Origin: JBJXHN01 sp046233135
GTDB lineage: Bacteria > Pseudomonadota > Alphaproteobacteria > Rhodospirillales > Rhodospirillaceae
NCBI GenBank assembly: GCA_046233135.1
Contig: JBJXHN010000013.1
Coordinates: 36,192-100,191, forward strand
Direction of reading: 5' to 3'
DNA length: 64,000 nucleotides
This document shows, in pieces, positions 16,449-27,018 of the stretch. The notes under the pieces were generated by a model that worked only from the letters and a program-made list of their open reading frames with translations, was not told the origin of the DNA and searched no databases. Every line of letters begins with the position of its first letter. Position 1 is the stretch's first letter. A program made the position numbers and the translations under genes.

Positions 16449-17486
16449 ATGTGCACCGTCTGCGGGTGCGGTCAGGCCAAGGTGGAAGGCGCGTCCGGCG
16501 CCGGGCATGGCCATGACCATCCTCACGACCACCACCACCATGACCACGGGCATGACCACGGGCATCCTCATGGGCATGGGCATGACCACGGGCACACCCA
16601 TAGCCATGATCACGATCATGGTCCCGGGCATGGTCCCGGGCATGGTCATTCCCACACCCACAGTCACGACCACTCTCGTTCCCATGACCACGGGCACGGG
16701 ACCGGGGCCGACCTTCACTATGGACTGGGGCCGGCGGGGGTGACGGTGGGCAGCCTGGATCAGGCCCGGGTGATCCAGATCGAACGGGACGTTCTGGGCG
16801 AAAACGACCGGCTGGCCGCGCGGAACCGGGCGCTGTTCGGGGCGCGGGGAATCCTGGCCCTGAACCTTGTGTCCTCGCCGGGGTCGGGGAAAACCACGCT
16901 GCTGGTCCGCTCCGCCACCGAGCTGAAGGACCGGATGCCCGTGGCGGTGATCGAAGGGGATCAGCAGACCACTTTCGATGCCGACCGCATCCGCGAAACC
17001 GGGGTGCCGGCCTTGCAGGTCAACACCGGCAAGGGCTGCCATCTGGACGCGCAGATGGTCGGTCAGGCGATGGACCGGCTGGCGCTGGAGGATGACGGGC
17101 TGCTGTTCATCGAGAACGTCGGCAATCTGGTCTGTCCTGCCGCGTTCGATCTGGGCGAAGCGGCCAAGGTGGTGATTCTTTCGGTGACCGAAGGTGAGGA
17201 CAAGCCCCTGAAATACCCCGATATGTTTGCTGCCGCCCACCTGATGCTGGTGACCAAGGTGGATCTGCTGCCCCACCTGCGCTTCGACGTCGACCGTGCT
17301 GTGGACTTCGCCCGCCGGGTCAATCCGGAGATCGAGGTGCTGAAGGTCTCCTCGGAAAATGGCGAGGGAATGGAGGCGTGGTACGGCTGGATCCAGGCCC
17401 GCCGCCGGGCGGTGCTGGAAACCCGGGCCAAGGTCCTGGAAGACCGGCTCGCGGCGGTGCGCAAGGCGATGGATCCGCCGGTCTGA
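16449..17486 (+). CDS. hypB: HypB, nickel-binding GTPase with histidine-rich domain
   Basis: GTPase that drives nickel insertion into NiFe hydrogenase. The N-terminal MCTVCGCG is the CxxCGC high-affinity nickel site. About 31 histidines in residues 20-85, alternating with Gly, Asp and Ser, form a large nickel-storage tail. The GTPase domain (from about residue 125) has LVSSPGSGKTTLL (P-loop), EGDQQT, GKGCHLD and TKVDLLP. 345 residues. The start ATG is at 16449, one base after the hypA stop. The long His-rich tail suggests nickel storage as in the HypB of rhizobia. Confidence 0.96.
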   Translation: MCTVCGCGQAKVEGASGAGHGHDHPHDHHHHDHGHDHGHPHGHGHDHGHTHSHDHDHGPGHGPGHGHSHTHSHDHSRSHDHGHGTGADLHYGLGPAGVTVGSLDQARVIQIERDVLGENDRLAARNRALFGARGILALNLVSSPGSGKTTLLVRSATELKDRMPVAVIEGDQQTTFDADRIRETGVPALQVNTGKGCHLDAQMVGQAMDRLALEDDGLLFIENVGNLVCPAAFDLGEAAKVVILSVTEGEDKPLKYPDMFAAAHLMLVTKVDLLPHLRFDVDRAVDFARRVNPEIEVLKVSSENGEGMEAWYGWIQARRRAVLETRAKVLEDRLAAVRKAMDPPV

Positions 17487-17557
17487 GGCCGGCTGACCGA
17501 GAGGCGGCGGGGGCCGAATTTGGTATATGACTGGGTTTGTGTCAGGGGGAACGGGCG

Positions 17558-17830
17558 ATGTGTCTGGCGGTGCCGGCGAAAGTGATCGAAGTGCTGGATG
17601 GGGAGCGGGCGAAGGTCTCGCTGGACGGCATCGTCAAGGAAATCTCCGTCGGTCTGGTGGATGAACTGGTGCCGGGCGACTTCGTCATCGTTCATGTGGG
17701 CCATGCGCTGTCCAAGGTGGATGCGGCGGAGGCCGAACGGACCCTGGCCCTGCTCGCCGAACTGACGGGCGGAGAGGGGGCTGCCGGCAGCGATGGCGAC
17801 GCGGCCTCTCTGGCCGGGGCGGGGTCATGA
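17558..17830 (+). CDS. hypC: HypC, hydrogenase maturation chaperone
   Basis: 90-residue chaperone that binds the hydrogenase large-subunit precursor and carries the Fe(CN)2CO unit with HypD. The N-terminus MCLAVPAKVIEV holds the essential Cys2. The C-terminal 20 residues are a low-complexity Gly/Ala extension. The start has CAGGGGGAACGG upstream. It overlaps hypE by ATGA, so the usual hypD between hypC and hypE is absent. Confidence 0.95.
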   Translation: MCLAVPAKVIEVLDGERAKVSLDGIVKEISVGLVDELVPGDFVIVHVGHALSKVDAAEAERTLALLAELTGGEGAAGSDGDAASLAGAGS

Positions 17831-18885
17831 GCCGCTCCCGCACGCCCATCAAGGGGATTCGGCCGCTGGATTGGGGCAAGGGCCGGGTGGATATGACCCA
17901 CGGCGGCGGCGGTCGGGCCATGGCCCAGCTGGTGGACGAGTTGTTCGTTGCGCTGTTCGACAACGACCTGTTGTCCCGGGGCAATGACCAGGCCCAGTTC
18001 GAGGTGCCGGCCGGCGGGCGCATGGTGATGTCCACCGACGGCCACGTGATCGCTCCGCTGACCTTTCCCGGCGGCGACATCGGCAGTCTGGCGGTACACG
18101 GGACGATCAACGACGTGGCCATGGCCGGCGCACGGCCGCTGTATCTCTCCGCCGGCTTCATTATCGAGGAAGGGTTCCCGCTGTCGGACCTGAAGGCCAT
18201 CGTCGAAAGCATGGCCCGGGCGGCGAAAGATGCCGGGGTGCCGGTGGTGACCGGGGATACCAAGGTGGTGGAAAAGGGCAAGGGCGACGGGGTGTTCATC
18301 ACCACCACCGGCGTCGGCGTGGTGCCGCCGGGGGTGGCGATCTCCGGCGATCGGGCGCGGCCGGGAGATGCGGTGCTGATCAACGGCACCGTTGGAGACC
18401 ACGGGGTCGCGGTAATGTCGAAGCGGGAAAACCTGTCCTTCGAAACCGACATTCTGTCCGATAGCGCGGCCCTGCACACCCTGGTGGCGGAGATGGTGGC
18501 CGCCGTGCCCGATATCCACGTGCTGCGTGACCCGACCCGGGGCGGGCTGGCGGCGACGCTGAACGAGATCACCCGCCAGTCGGAGGTGGGGATCCTGCTT
18601 CAGGAAACCGCCATCCCCTTGAAGCCCGCCGTACGCGGAGCCTGCGAGCTGCTGGGCCTGGATCCGCTGAACGTGGCTAACGAAGGCAAGATGCTGTGCA
18701 TCTGCGCCGATGCGGACGCCGACGCCCTGCTGGCGGTGATGCGCGCCCATCCCCTGGGGGCAGAGGCCGCGCGGATCGGCACGGTGATCGAGGATGACCA
18801 CGGCTTCGTGCAGATGGAAACCGGTTTCGGGGGACGTCGCATAGTTGACTGGTTGACTGGTGAGCAACTGCCACGTATTTGTTGA
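17827..18885 (+). CDS. hypE: HypE, carbamoyl-dehydratase for hydrogenase cyanide ligand synthesis
   Basis: 352-residue PurM-like ATPase that converts the thiocarbamate on its own C-terminal cysteine to thiocyanate, the source of the CN ligands of the NiFe site. Present are THGGGGRAM at the N-terminus, VVTGDTKVVEKGKGDGVF, and the required C-terminal PRIC. Start overlaps the hypC stop. HypF, HypD and hydrogenase structural genes are not in the window, so they must lie elsewhere if the pathway is complete. Confidence 0.96.
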   Translation: MSRSRTPIKGIRPLDWGKGRVDMTHGGGGRAMAQLVDELFVALFDNDLLSRGNDQAQFEVPAGGRMVMSTDGHVIAPLTFPGGDIGSLAVHGTINDVAMAGARPLYLSAGFIIEEGFPLSDLKAIVESMARAAKDAGVPVVTGDTKVVEKGKGDGVFITTTGVGVVPPGVAISGDRARPGDAVLINGTVGDHGVAVMSKRENLSFETDILSDSAALHTLVAEMVAAVPDIHVLRDPTRGGLAATLNEITRQSEVGILLQETAIPLKPAVRGACELLGLDPLNVANEGKMLCICADADADALLAVMRAHPLGAEAARIGTVIEDDHGFVQMETGFGGRRIVDWLTGEQLPRIC

Positions 18886-19148
18886 GGGGCGCCTTGGGGG
18901 AGAAACGTCAAACGAGACACCTCCGGGCGTCCGACCGGGCGCCGGCCGGTCAGGCCGCCCCATCGGAGGCGTCCGCGCAGCGGACTGCCGTGAGATAGAG
19001 AAATTGGTGGGCCTCGGCTTTTTCGAACTGTGGTGGGAGCCGTTTCGGTTCAGGGGAAATTAACCCGAAGCGGCGATTCTGACGGCGGACTTTGGTCGCC
19101 GTTCCGCACCAACAAGGACGGCGCCCCGCTCATGATGGGAATCGCGCC

Positions 19149-19646
19149 ATGCCGACCGCCTTCCTCGATCCGATTCTGGTTCTTCTGCTTTCCCCGGTTT
19201 CCCTGTTGCTGCTGTGGGGGGCGATGGTCCTGCGCCGCCGCCTGACCCATCGCCACGACCCCATGCCGTCCGCCGATCAGGCAGAGGCCTGCGATACGTC
19301 TCCGGTTCCTTTCCGGGCCGTCGATGCCGCCTTTGCAGCCCTGAACGTCAGCCTGATGGGGCGGGACGGCAAACCCTGTGTGTATCGCAGTGCCGTTGTG
19401 GCCCGCCGGGCCGCCCGCCGGTCGGGCAAGCCTTATGGCCTGGTGGCCTGTGACGGCGGCCATGTGCTGCTGAACCATCCGGTGCGGGCGCCCGACGTGG
19501 TGCGCGCCTATTTGCGCGCCCACTACGCCCTGCATCCCGGAGACCCGGGCCTGCCGGTGATCTGGGTGGTGGACCGCCCGCACGCCGGACTGAGCGGCGG
19601 GGCCTGGCGTCGCGGCCGGGTGACCTTGGCCCCGGCGGAGTGCTGA
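19149..19646 (+). CDS. Small single-span membrane protein, unknown
   Basis: 165-residue hypothetical protein. One membrane segment is clear (FLDPILVLLLSPVSLLLLWGAMVL, residues about 5-27, written here in part), followed by an arginine-rich turn RRRLTHRH that should face the cytoplasm. The soluble part contains GRDGKPCVYRSAVVARRAAR and LVACDGGHVLLNHP. The ATG at 19149 is chosen over a longer frame because it places the membrane segment at the N-terminus, with GATGGGAA upstream. It is followed after 3 bp by another unknown gene. I recognise no family. Confidence 0.55.
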   Translation: MPTAFLDPILVLLLSPVSLLLLWGAMVLRRRLTHRHDPMPSADQAEACDTSPVPFRAVDAAFAALNVSLMGRDGKPCVYRSAVVARRAARRSGKPYGLVACDGGHVLLNHPVRAPDVVRAYLRAHYALHPGDPGLPVIWVVDRPHAGLSGGAWRRGRVTLAPAEC

Positions 19647-19649
19647 TCG

Positions 19650-20051
19650 ATGAGTGACGACCAGACCGGCGGCGGAAACGGGTCCGACTGGGCGATTGCC
19701 CTGCGGACACTGGCCGTCGCCGGAACCTGGGAAGAATTGCGCGGTGACCTGGACCGAGCGGGGATTCTCTCCCGACTGACCGGGGAAGAACGGCAGATGC
19801 TGGGCGATGCCTGGGCCGCCCGCGAAGCTGGGGCAATGGATGACGCCGCCCTGGCCCGGGACCTCGCCTGGTGGGCCGCCGGCGGGCGGCCCGACGATCA
19901 CCCGCTGGGGTTTCGCGCTCCCCGTCCGCCGGTGCTGGTTGCCGAGGCGGATCGGCGCGGCTGGTTCGTCCGACGATTGCCGGGGGGGAAGGCGCTGGTC
20001 AACCCACCGGATAGTAAGCCGCTGACCTTGACCGGCCTGGATGCCCCCTGA
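19650..20051 (+). CDS. Hypothetical soluble protein paired with the preceding membrane protein
   Basis: 133-residue protein, acidic in the N-terminal half, no signal or membrane segment. Its last third (VLVAEADRRGWFVRRLPGGKALVNPP) recalls the DGGHVLLNHP stretch of the upstream neighbour, hinting at a shared small fold. The 3-bp spacing to the upstream stop implies translational coupling. CDS status rests on codon use and coupling. Function unknown. Confidence 0.5.
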   Translation: MSDDQTGGGNGSDWAIALRTLAVAGTWEELRGDLDRAGILSRLTGEERQMLGDAWAAREAGAMDDAALARDLAWWAAGGRPDDHPLGFRAPRPPVLVAEADRRGWFVRRLPGGKALVNPPDSKPLTLTGLDAP

Positions 20052-20259
20052 AATCGGCGAAATGCCGGCCCGGCCATAGGGATGGGGTGACCAAAGGGGG
20101 GTCGACGTGTTTACAGGAAACTGGCATACAATCAGGGCGAGGCTGTGGTATGGGTTGATGGATCGGTCCTTGGAACAACCCGGACCCGGCGCAGGCGCCA
20201 CGAAAGGATGCGGCAGCTTGGCCCCGGGGTGGTGTGGACTTTCCAATCATTTGTATGGA

Positions 20260-21600
20260 ATGGATAAGGTGGTGGGTGTGAGACGGCATCTTCGGACGCG
20301 CTTGGCTGGCCGCTTCGGGGCGTTGGTCACTGCGGGCACGGTGGCGGGACTGCTGCTGGGCGCCCAGCCTGCGGCGGCGGAAACCCTGCAGGAGATGATT
20401 CCTTCCGTCCTGGATACCCACGACCGGATCCTGGCCGCCCGGGCAGAACTGGACGCGGCGCAAAACCGCGCCCGGGAAGCCCTGGGGGAATGGTTCCCCA
20501 CCCTGTCCCTGGACGGGGAGTACGGGTGGGAAGGGGCCGAGCGCCCTGAACAGTCGAACACCGACCTGGAAGCCTGGGAATACAATTTCACCCTGACCCA
20601 ATTGCTGTGGGATTTCGGGTCCACCAACGGTCAGGTGGAAGCTCAGCGGCTGGTGATGGGCCAGACCAAGGCGACCCTGGATGCCACCCGCCAGCAGATT
20701 CTGCTGCGCGCCGTCACCGCCTACGTCAACCTGATCCGGTCGGTGAAGATCCTGGAGTTCGCCCGCCAGTCCGAAGACAATGTCCGCCGCCAGACCGGCC
20801 TGGAAGAGGCGCGGGTGCAGCGGGGATCGGGCCTGACCACCGACGTGCTGCAGGCCAAGACCCAGCTGGCCGGTGCCGAAGCCCGGCGAATTCAGGCGGA
20901 AGGAGCGCTTCAGATCGCCCTGAACCGCTATCAGGCGGTTTTCGGGTCCGTCCCCGCCGATGTGAGCGCCCTGGTGGAGGTTGTGGAGCCCGGCGGGGCA
21001 CTGCTGCCGGAAACGCTGGACGACGCCTTGACCTATGCCTACGACAACAACCCGACCCTGCGCTCGGCCAGCTTCGCCGCTGCCGCCCAGCGTCAGGTGG
21101 TGCGCAGCACCCGGGGCAGCGAATTCTTCCCCCGGGTCGAACTGGTGGGGGAAAGCTCGCACAAATACAACATCGCCCAGATTCGCGGGCATAAGGTGGA
21201 GAACTCGGTGAAGGTCCAGGCGTCCTGGGACATCAACCTGGGGGCCACCGCGATCAACACCCTGCGTGCCGCCCAGGCCGATGCCGTGGCCGCCGACCGC
21301 AGCTGGGCCAGCACCCGCCGGCAGGTGGAAGAGCAGGTGCGCAATGCGTGGCAGAACCTGATCACCTTCCGAGCCAATGCCACCATCCTGGCCAACCAAG
21401 CCAACATCGCCGGCGAGTTCCTGGATCTCGCCCGCCGTGAACGGCAGTTGGGGCAGCGGTCGCTGATCGACCTGCTGGCCGGGGAAACGGCGCTGTTCAA
21501 TGCCCAGTCTGATGCCTATTCGGCGCGCGCCGACGTGGTCATCGCCGGGTTCAACCTGATGAACGCCATGGGCAATCTGGAAGTGAACACTATTCAGTAA
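20260..21600 (+). CDS. TolC-family outer membrane efflux/secretion channel protein
   Basis: Outer membrane channel of tripartite efflux pumps or type I secretion. About 446 residues: signal peptide (GALVTAGTVAGLLLGAQPAAAE), then two tandem outer-membrane-efflux repeats with long helices, including EARVQRGSGLTTDVLQAKTQ and the matching RRERQLGQRSLIDLLAGET near the C-terminus. The exact start is uncertain: ATG 20260 or GTG 20278, the latter with AAGGTGGTGGG upstream; an open frame extends to 20107 but lacks a leader there. No inner-membrane transporter or adaptor gene is adjacent, so partner pumps must be encoded elsewhere. Confidence 0.88.
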   Translation: MDKVVGVRRHLRTRLAGRFGALVTAGTVAGLLLGAQPAAAETLQEMIPSVLDTHDRILAARAELDAAQNRAREALGEWFPTLSLDGEYGWEGAERPEQSNTDLEAWEYNFTLTQLLWDFGSTNGQVEAQRLVMGQTKATLDATRQQILLRAVTAYVNLIRSVKILEFARQSEDNVRRQTGLEEARVQRGSGLTTDVLQAKTQLAGAEARRIQAEGALQIALNRYQAVFGSVPADVSALVEVVEPGGALLPETLDDALTYAYDNNPTLRSASFAAAAQRQVVRSTRGSEFFPRVELVGESSHKYNIAQIRGHKVENSVKVQASWDINLGATAINTLRAAQADAVAADRSWASTRRQVEEQVRNAWQNLITFRANATILANQANIAGEFLDLARRERQLGQRSLIDLLAGETALFNAQSDAYSARADVVIAGFNLMNAMGNLEVNTIQ

Positions 21601-21636
21601 GACCGGCGGTCGGTCAGGGCGGCGGACCGTGTTTCC

Positions 21637-22533
21637 TTACTGCGCGGGTCTTTCTTCGGGGCCTTCCGGCATTTCCCGCACCACGCGGAAACCCAGCACG
21701 TAGCTGTTGACCCGGGAGTCATTGCGCGCCCGGGCGGCACTTTGCGATAGCTGGCGGAAGTAGTACCAGGCGCCGCCCTTCATCACCTTGTCGATGCAGG
21801 CGCCGTCTGTGACCGTGCTGCCGGCGGGGCCGCCTGCCGGGGCGACGGTCAGGCGCGGGCTGCCATCGGTGGGGGTGCCGGCGTGGTTGGGCTGCCAGCA
21901 ATCCAGCGTCCATTCCCAGACATTGCCGTTCATGTCGTACAGGCCCCAGGGATTTGGGGGAAACTGCGCCACCGGGGCGCTGGACAGACCGCCCCAGGGT
22001 TCGGCGTCACAGCGCCGGCAGTTGACGGCGCCTTCGACGAAGGTGTCGCCGAACCACCAGGTGGTGGTGGTTCCGGCGCGGGCGGCGTATTCCCATTCCG
22101 CTTCGCTGGGCAGGCGATAGGTGTGGCCGGTGATCTCGCCGAGCCAGGCCGGATAGGCGCGGGCCTGGTCCCAGGTGATGTTGATCACCGGCCGGTCGCC
22201 CTTGCCCCAGGCGTGATCGCTCTGACCGCCTTCGCAAGCGCCGGCATCGACGCAGGCTTGCCACTGGTCGAAGGTGGTTTCTGTCCGGGCGATGGCGAAG
22301 GGGGTGGCGATGGTCACTGCCACCTGCGGCCGGTAGAGGTCCTTGCCGGTATCGCTGCCCATGAAGAAGCTGCCGGGGGGCAGGGGGGTCATCTCGGGAC
22401 AGTGGGGGCAATCGCGGAAGGCCTCCCCCGGTCCGGCGGCCTGACTGGTCGAAGCGGCCACGGCCAGTAGCAGGGCCAGGACCGGGAGACCGGCGGACGG
22501 ACGGCGGCGGCGGGGTGTCGTGTTCGCGTTCAT
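21637..22533 (-). CDS. Exported formylglycine-generating-enzyme (SUMF1)-like protein
   Basis: 298-residue secreted protein with a leader (LPVLALLLAVAASTSQAAG) and a full FGE-sulfatase fold pattern: GSFFMGSD near the start of the domain, ARTETTFDQWQACV, NITWDQARAYPAWL, YRLPSEAEWEYAARAGT, GLYDMNGNVWEW, and C-terminal GGAWYY..SAARARNDS and LGFRVV. The start is placed at the ATG at 22531-22533 so that the leader is N-terminal. No sulfatase is nearby. Family members also serve in other roles (PvdO, EgtB, NirV), so the substrate is open. Confidence 0.85.
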   Translation of the reverse strand: MNANTTPRRRRPSAGLPVLALLLAVAASTSQAAGPGEAFRDCPHCPEMTPLPPGSFFMGSDTGKDLYRPQVAVTIATPFAIARTETTFDQWQACVDAGACEGGQSDHAWGKGDRPVINITWDQARAYPAWLGEITGHTYRLPSEAEWEYAARAGTTTTWWFGDTFVEGAVNCRRCDAEPWGGLSSAPVAQFPPNPWGLYDMNGNVWEWTLDCWQPNHAGTPTDGSPRLTVAPAGGPAGSTVTDGACIDKVMKGGAWYYFRQLSQSAARARNDSRVNSYVLGFRVVREMPEGPEERPAQ

Positions 22534-22607
22534 GGGGTGCAGTGTGCCTGCATGGCCGCTCCGGTCAAGTATGGACAGTTCCCGCATGGCGGGATATGTG
22601 ATGGGCC

Positions 22608-24476
<1,869 letters not shown>

Positions 24477-24548
24477 TCCGCAGTACCCCGGGGTTGGTGT
24501 TAACGAGCGGATTGGACAATCCAGTATTGCGGTGCGGGCGTACCTATT

Positions 24549-24588
24549 TTGAGGTAGATCATCGCCGACCATTAGGGTGATCTAATAA
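24549..24588 (+). promoter_or_regulatory. FNR/Anr-type class II promoter upstream of the octaheme cytochrome
   Basis: TTGAG-GTAG-ATCAT at 24549-24562 matches the FNR half sites TTGAT/ATCAA at 4 of 5 bases each with the correct 4-bp gap. A -10 like TCTAATAA lies at 24581-24588. If transcription starts near 24597 the box is centred at about -41.5, the class II position. ATTAG..CTAAT (24571-24586) is an additional short inverted repeat. Confidence 0.6.
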
Positions 24589-24689
24589 AGTGGTTCCTGG
24601 TGTAACCGGTTCGGGGGACGCGCCCCGCCGGATGGGTGTAACCGGCCCTGGCGGGAGGATCCGGCCGGGGCAACACAAGGATGGAACCG

Positions 24690-26312
24690 ATGAGGACCAG
24701 GAGCGCCGGCACAGGGCCGCGCTTCGGGTTTGTCGTCATCGCCGTGGCGGCCGCTCTGGCTGCTGCGACCCTGGCCCCGGACCCGGTGCGGGCAGCGGCG
24801 GATGGGGTGGTCGGCAAGACCACCACCGCCGATCATTCCAAATTCGAAGAGCTGAAGGGACCTTTCGCCGACGGACCGGCGGTCACGCGGGCATGCCTCG
24901 CCTGCCATACCGAAGCCGCGTCCCAGCTGCACAAGACCACCCACTGGACCTGGGAAGCGGTGCCTGCGGCGACCGGTCAGCTGCTCGGCAAGAAGAACGT
25001 CATCAACAATTTCTGCGTCAGCCTGTCGTCCAACGAACCGCGCTGCACCAGCTGCCATATCGGCTATGGCTGGAAGGACGCCTCGTTCGACTTCACGGCC
25101 CAGGACAAGGTGGACTGCCTGGTCTGCCACGACACCACGGGCACCTATAAGAAGGTGCCGACCGGGGCCGGCCATCCGGCCTATGAAGACACGCCCTTTG
25201 ACGGCAAGATCATCAAGGCGGTGGATCTGGCCAGGGTGGCGGCCAATGTGGGTGATCCCGGCCGGGCCACCTGCGGTGCCTGCCATTTCAGCGGCGGTGG
25301 CGGCGACGGGGTGAAGCACGGGGATATCGATTCCTCGCTGGCCCATCCGGACAAGGCCCTGGATGTGCATATGGCCGAAGACGGCCTGAACTTCGCCTGC
25401 CAGGACTGCCATGCGGCTGGCGGTCACGAGGTGGCGGGCAGCCGCTACCAGATGATGGCCAAGGATACGACCGGCATCGATGTGCCGGGCCATACGGACG
25501 GCAACCGGGCCACCTGCGAATCCTGCCATGGCCTGACACCCCACAACGAGACGAAGCTGAACGACCATACGGACCGGGTGGCGTGCCCCACCTGCCACAT
25601 CCCCGAATTCGCCCGGGGCGGGCAGAAGACCAAGATGGCCTGGGACTGGTCGACGGCCGGACGGAAGGGGCCGGACGGCAAGCCGATCATCATCAAGGGG
25701 GACGACGGCTACCCCACCTATGATTCCAAGAAGGGCGACTTCGTCTGGGAAGGCGACGTGGTACCGGCCTATGCCTGGTTCAACGGCCGTATCGATTACA
25801 CCCTGATGAACGACCCCATTGATCCCTCCGGCGTGGTGGACATCAACCGGCTGTCGGGCAGCGCGGACGATCCCGAAAGCCGGATCTGGCCGTTCAAGGT
25901 GATGATGGGCAAGCAGCCCTATGACACCGTGTCCATGACGCTGGCCGCGCCCCATGTGTTCGGCAAGGACGATGCGGCCTACTGGAAGTCCTACGACTGG
26001 GCCGAAGCCCTGCGGGTCGGCATGGCCTCGCGTGGGCAGGCGTTCAGTGGCGAATACGGCTTCGTGGAAACCCGCATGCTCTGGCCGATCACCCACATGG
26101 TGGCTCCGGCAGAGGCGGCGCTGTCCTGCGAAAGCTGTCACGCGGCGGACGGCCGCATGGCCGACCTGGCGGGCGTCTATGTGCCCGGCCGGGGGGACCA
26201 CGTCTGGCTGATGCGTCTGGGCTGGATTGCCGCCGGCCTGACTTTGGCGGCATCGCTGATCCATGGACTGCTGTTGGTGATGCGGTCCGCCGGGAAAGGA
26301 GGCCGGTCATGA
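24690..26312 (+). CDS. Octaheme c-type cytochrome, tetrathionate reductase (OTR) family, membrane-anchored
   Basis: 540-residue periplasmic multiheme reductase. A leader (GFVVIAVAAALAAATLA) is followed by eight CxxCH heme sites, in order CLACH, CTSCH, CLVCH, CGACH, CQDCH, CESCH, CPTCH, CESCH, and the NNFC motif found in the OTR family. A C-terminal membrane helix (LGWIAAGLTLAASLIHGLLL) anchors it. Family members reduce tetrathionate, nitrite or hydroxylamine in vitro; the physiological substrate is open. I chose ATG 24690, with AAGG nine bases upstream, over ATG 24681. It overlaps the next gene by ATGA, giving a two-gene respiratory operon behind an FNR-type promoter. Confidence 0.88.
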   Translation: MRTRSAGTGPRFGFVVIAVAAALAAATLAPDPVRAAADGVVGKTTTADHSKFEELKGPFADGPAVTRACLACHTEAASQLHKTTHWTWEAVPAATGQLLGKKNVINNFCVSLSSNEPRCTSCHIGYGWKDASFDFTAQDKVDCLVCHDTTGTYKKVPTGAGHPAYEDTPFDGKIIKAVDLARVAANVGDPGRATCGACHFSGGGGDGVKHGDIDSSLAHPDKALDVHMAEDGLNFACQDCHAAGGHEVAGSRYQMMAKDTTGIDVPGHTDGNRATCESCHGLTPHNETKLNDHTDRVACPTCHIPEFARGGQKTKMAWDWSTAGRKGPDGKPIIIKGDDGYPTYDSKKGDFVWEGDVVPAYAWFNGRIDYTLMNDPIDPSGVVDINRLSGSADDPESRIWPFKVMMGKQPYDTVSMTLAAPHVFGKDDAAYWKSYDWAEALRVGMASRGQAFSGEYGFVETRMLWPITHMVAPAEAALSCESCHAADGRMADLAGVYVPGRGDHVWLMRLGWIAAGLTLAASLIHGLLLVMRSAGKGGRS

Positions 26313-26923
26313 AACCCGTGATGCTGTTTTCCCGCTTCGAACGGCTGTGGCATTGGACCCAGGCCCTGCTGATCATGGGCATGCTGGTGACCGGGTTCGA
26401 AATCGCCGGGACCTATGCGTGGCTGGGCTTCGGGCAGGCCATGTCCCTGCATACCACGGCGGCCTGGGCGTTGCTGGCCCTGTGGGGGCTGGCGATGTTC
26501 TGGCACGCGGTGACCGGGGAATGGCGGCAGTACATCCCCACGACCGAGAAGCTGCGGGCCGTCACCGTCTATTACACCAGCGGCATCTTCAATCCCGATG
26601 CCCGTCACCCCTGGCGGATGACCCCCTCGGCGAAGCACAATCCGCTGCAACGGCTGGCCTATCCGGCCTTCGGCGTGGTCATCATGCCGGTGCTGTGGAT
26701 CAGCGGCCTGCTGGCCCTGTTCCACAATGACTGGGCCGCCTGGGGGCTGGCGGGGCTAAGCCTGGGGGCGGTGTCGATGGTGCATCTGGCCGCCGCCTTC
26801 GGGATGCTGTGCTTCTTCATCGGCCACGTCTACATGGCCTTCACCGCCCGGCCCGTCAGCCGCTATGTGGTGGCCATGATCACCGGTCACGAGCCGGACG
26901 ACGGGGCGCATCCCGCCGAGTAG
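26309..26923 (+). CDS. Cytochrome b561-like diheme membrane subunit
   Basis: 204-residue membrane protein with four hydrophobic helices and conserved histidines in FERLWHWTQALLIM, SLHTTAAW, MFWHAVTGEW and FIGHVYMAF, as in the hydrogenase/formate-dehydrogenase type cytochrome b. It should transfer quinol electrons to the octaheme cytochrome c, with which it overlaps by 4 bp. A strong bidirectional hairpin closes the operon 45 bp after its stop. Confidence 0.9.
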   Translation: MKPVMLFSRFERLWHWTQALLIMGMLVTGFEIAGTYAWLGFGQAMSLHTTAAWALLALWGLAMFWHAVTGEWRQYIPTTEKLRAVTVYYTSGIFNPDARHPWRMTPSAKHNPLQRLAYPAFGVVIMPVLWISGLLALFHNDWAAWGLAGLSLGAVSMVHLAAAFGMLCFFIGHVYMAFTARPVSRYVVAMITGHEPDDGAHPAE

Positions 26924-26967
26924 GACGCAGGGGAACGGGCGCATCCACTTGGGGCGTGGATGGGCGC

Positions 26968-27012
26968 ATCCGCCCCGGGGAGCCGGCAAGGGTCCCCGGG
27001 GCGGATTTGTTT
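26968..27012. terminator. Bidirectional intrinsic terminator
   Basis: ATCCGCCCCGGGGA (26968-26981) pairs perfectly with TCCCCGGGGCGGAT (26993-27006) around an 11-nt loop, followed by TTGTTT. It separates the convergent octaheme operon (plus) and asparaginase gene (minus). Confidence 0.85.
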
Positions 27013-27018
27013 CGGCGG

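Noticed and set aside
16505..16700. Repeated CAT/GAC/GGC pattern as a DNA repeat array
   Set aside because: It is the His-rich coding region of hypB, with varied codons, and no unit longer than a few codons repeats exactly.
18933..18951. GACCGG...CCGGTC hairpin after hypE as a terminator
   Set aside because: Short stem with no T-run on either strand; not enough to call.
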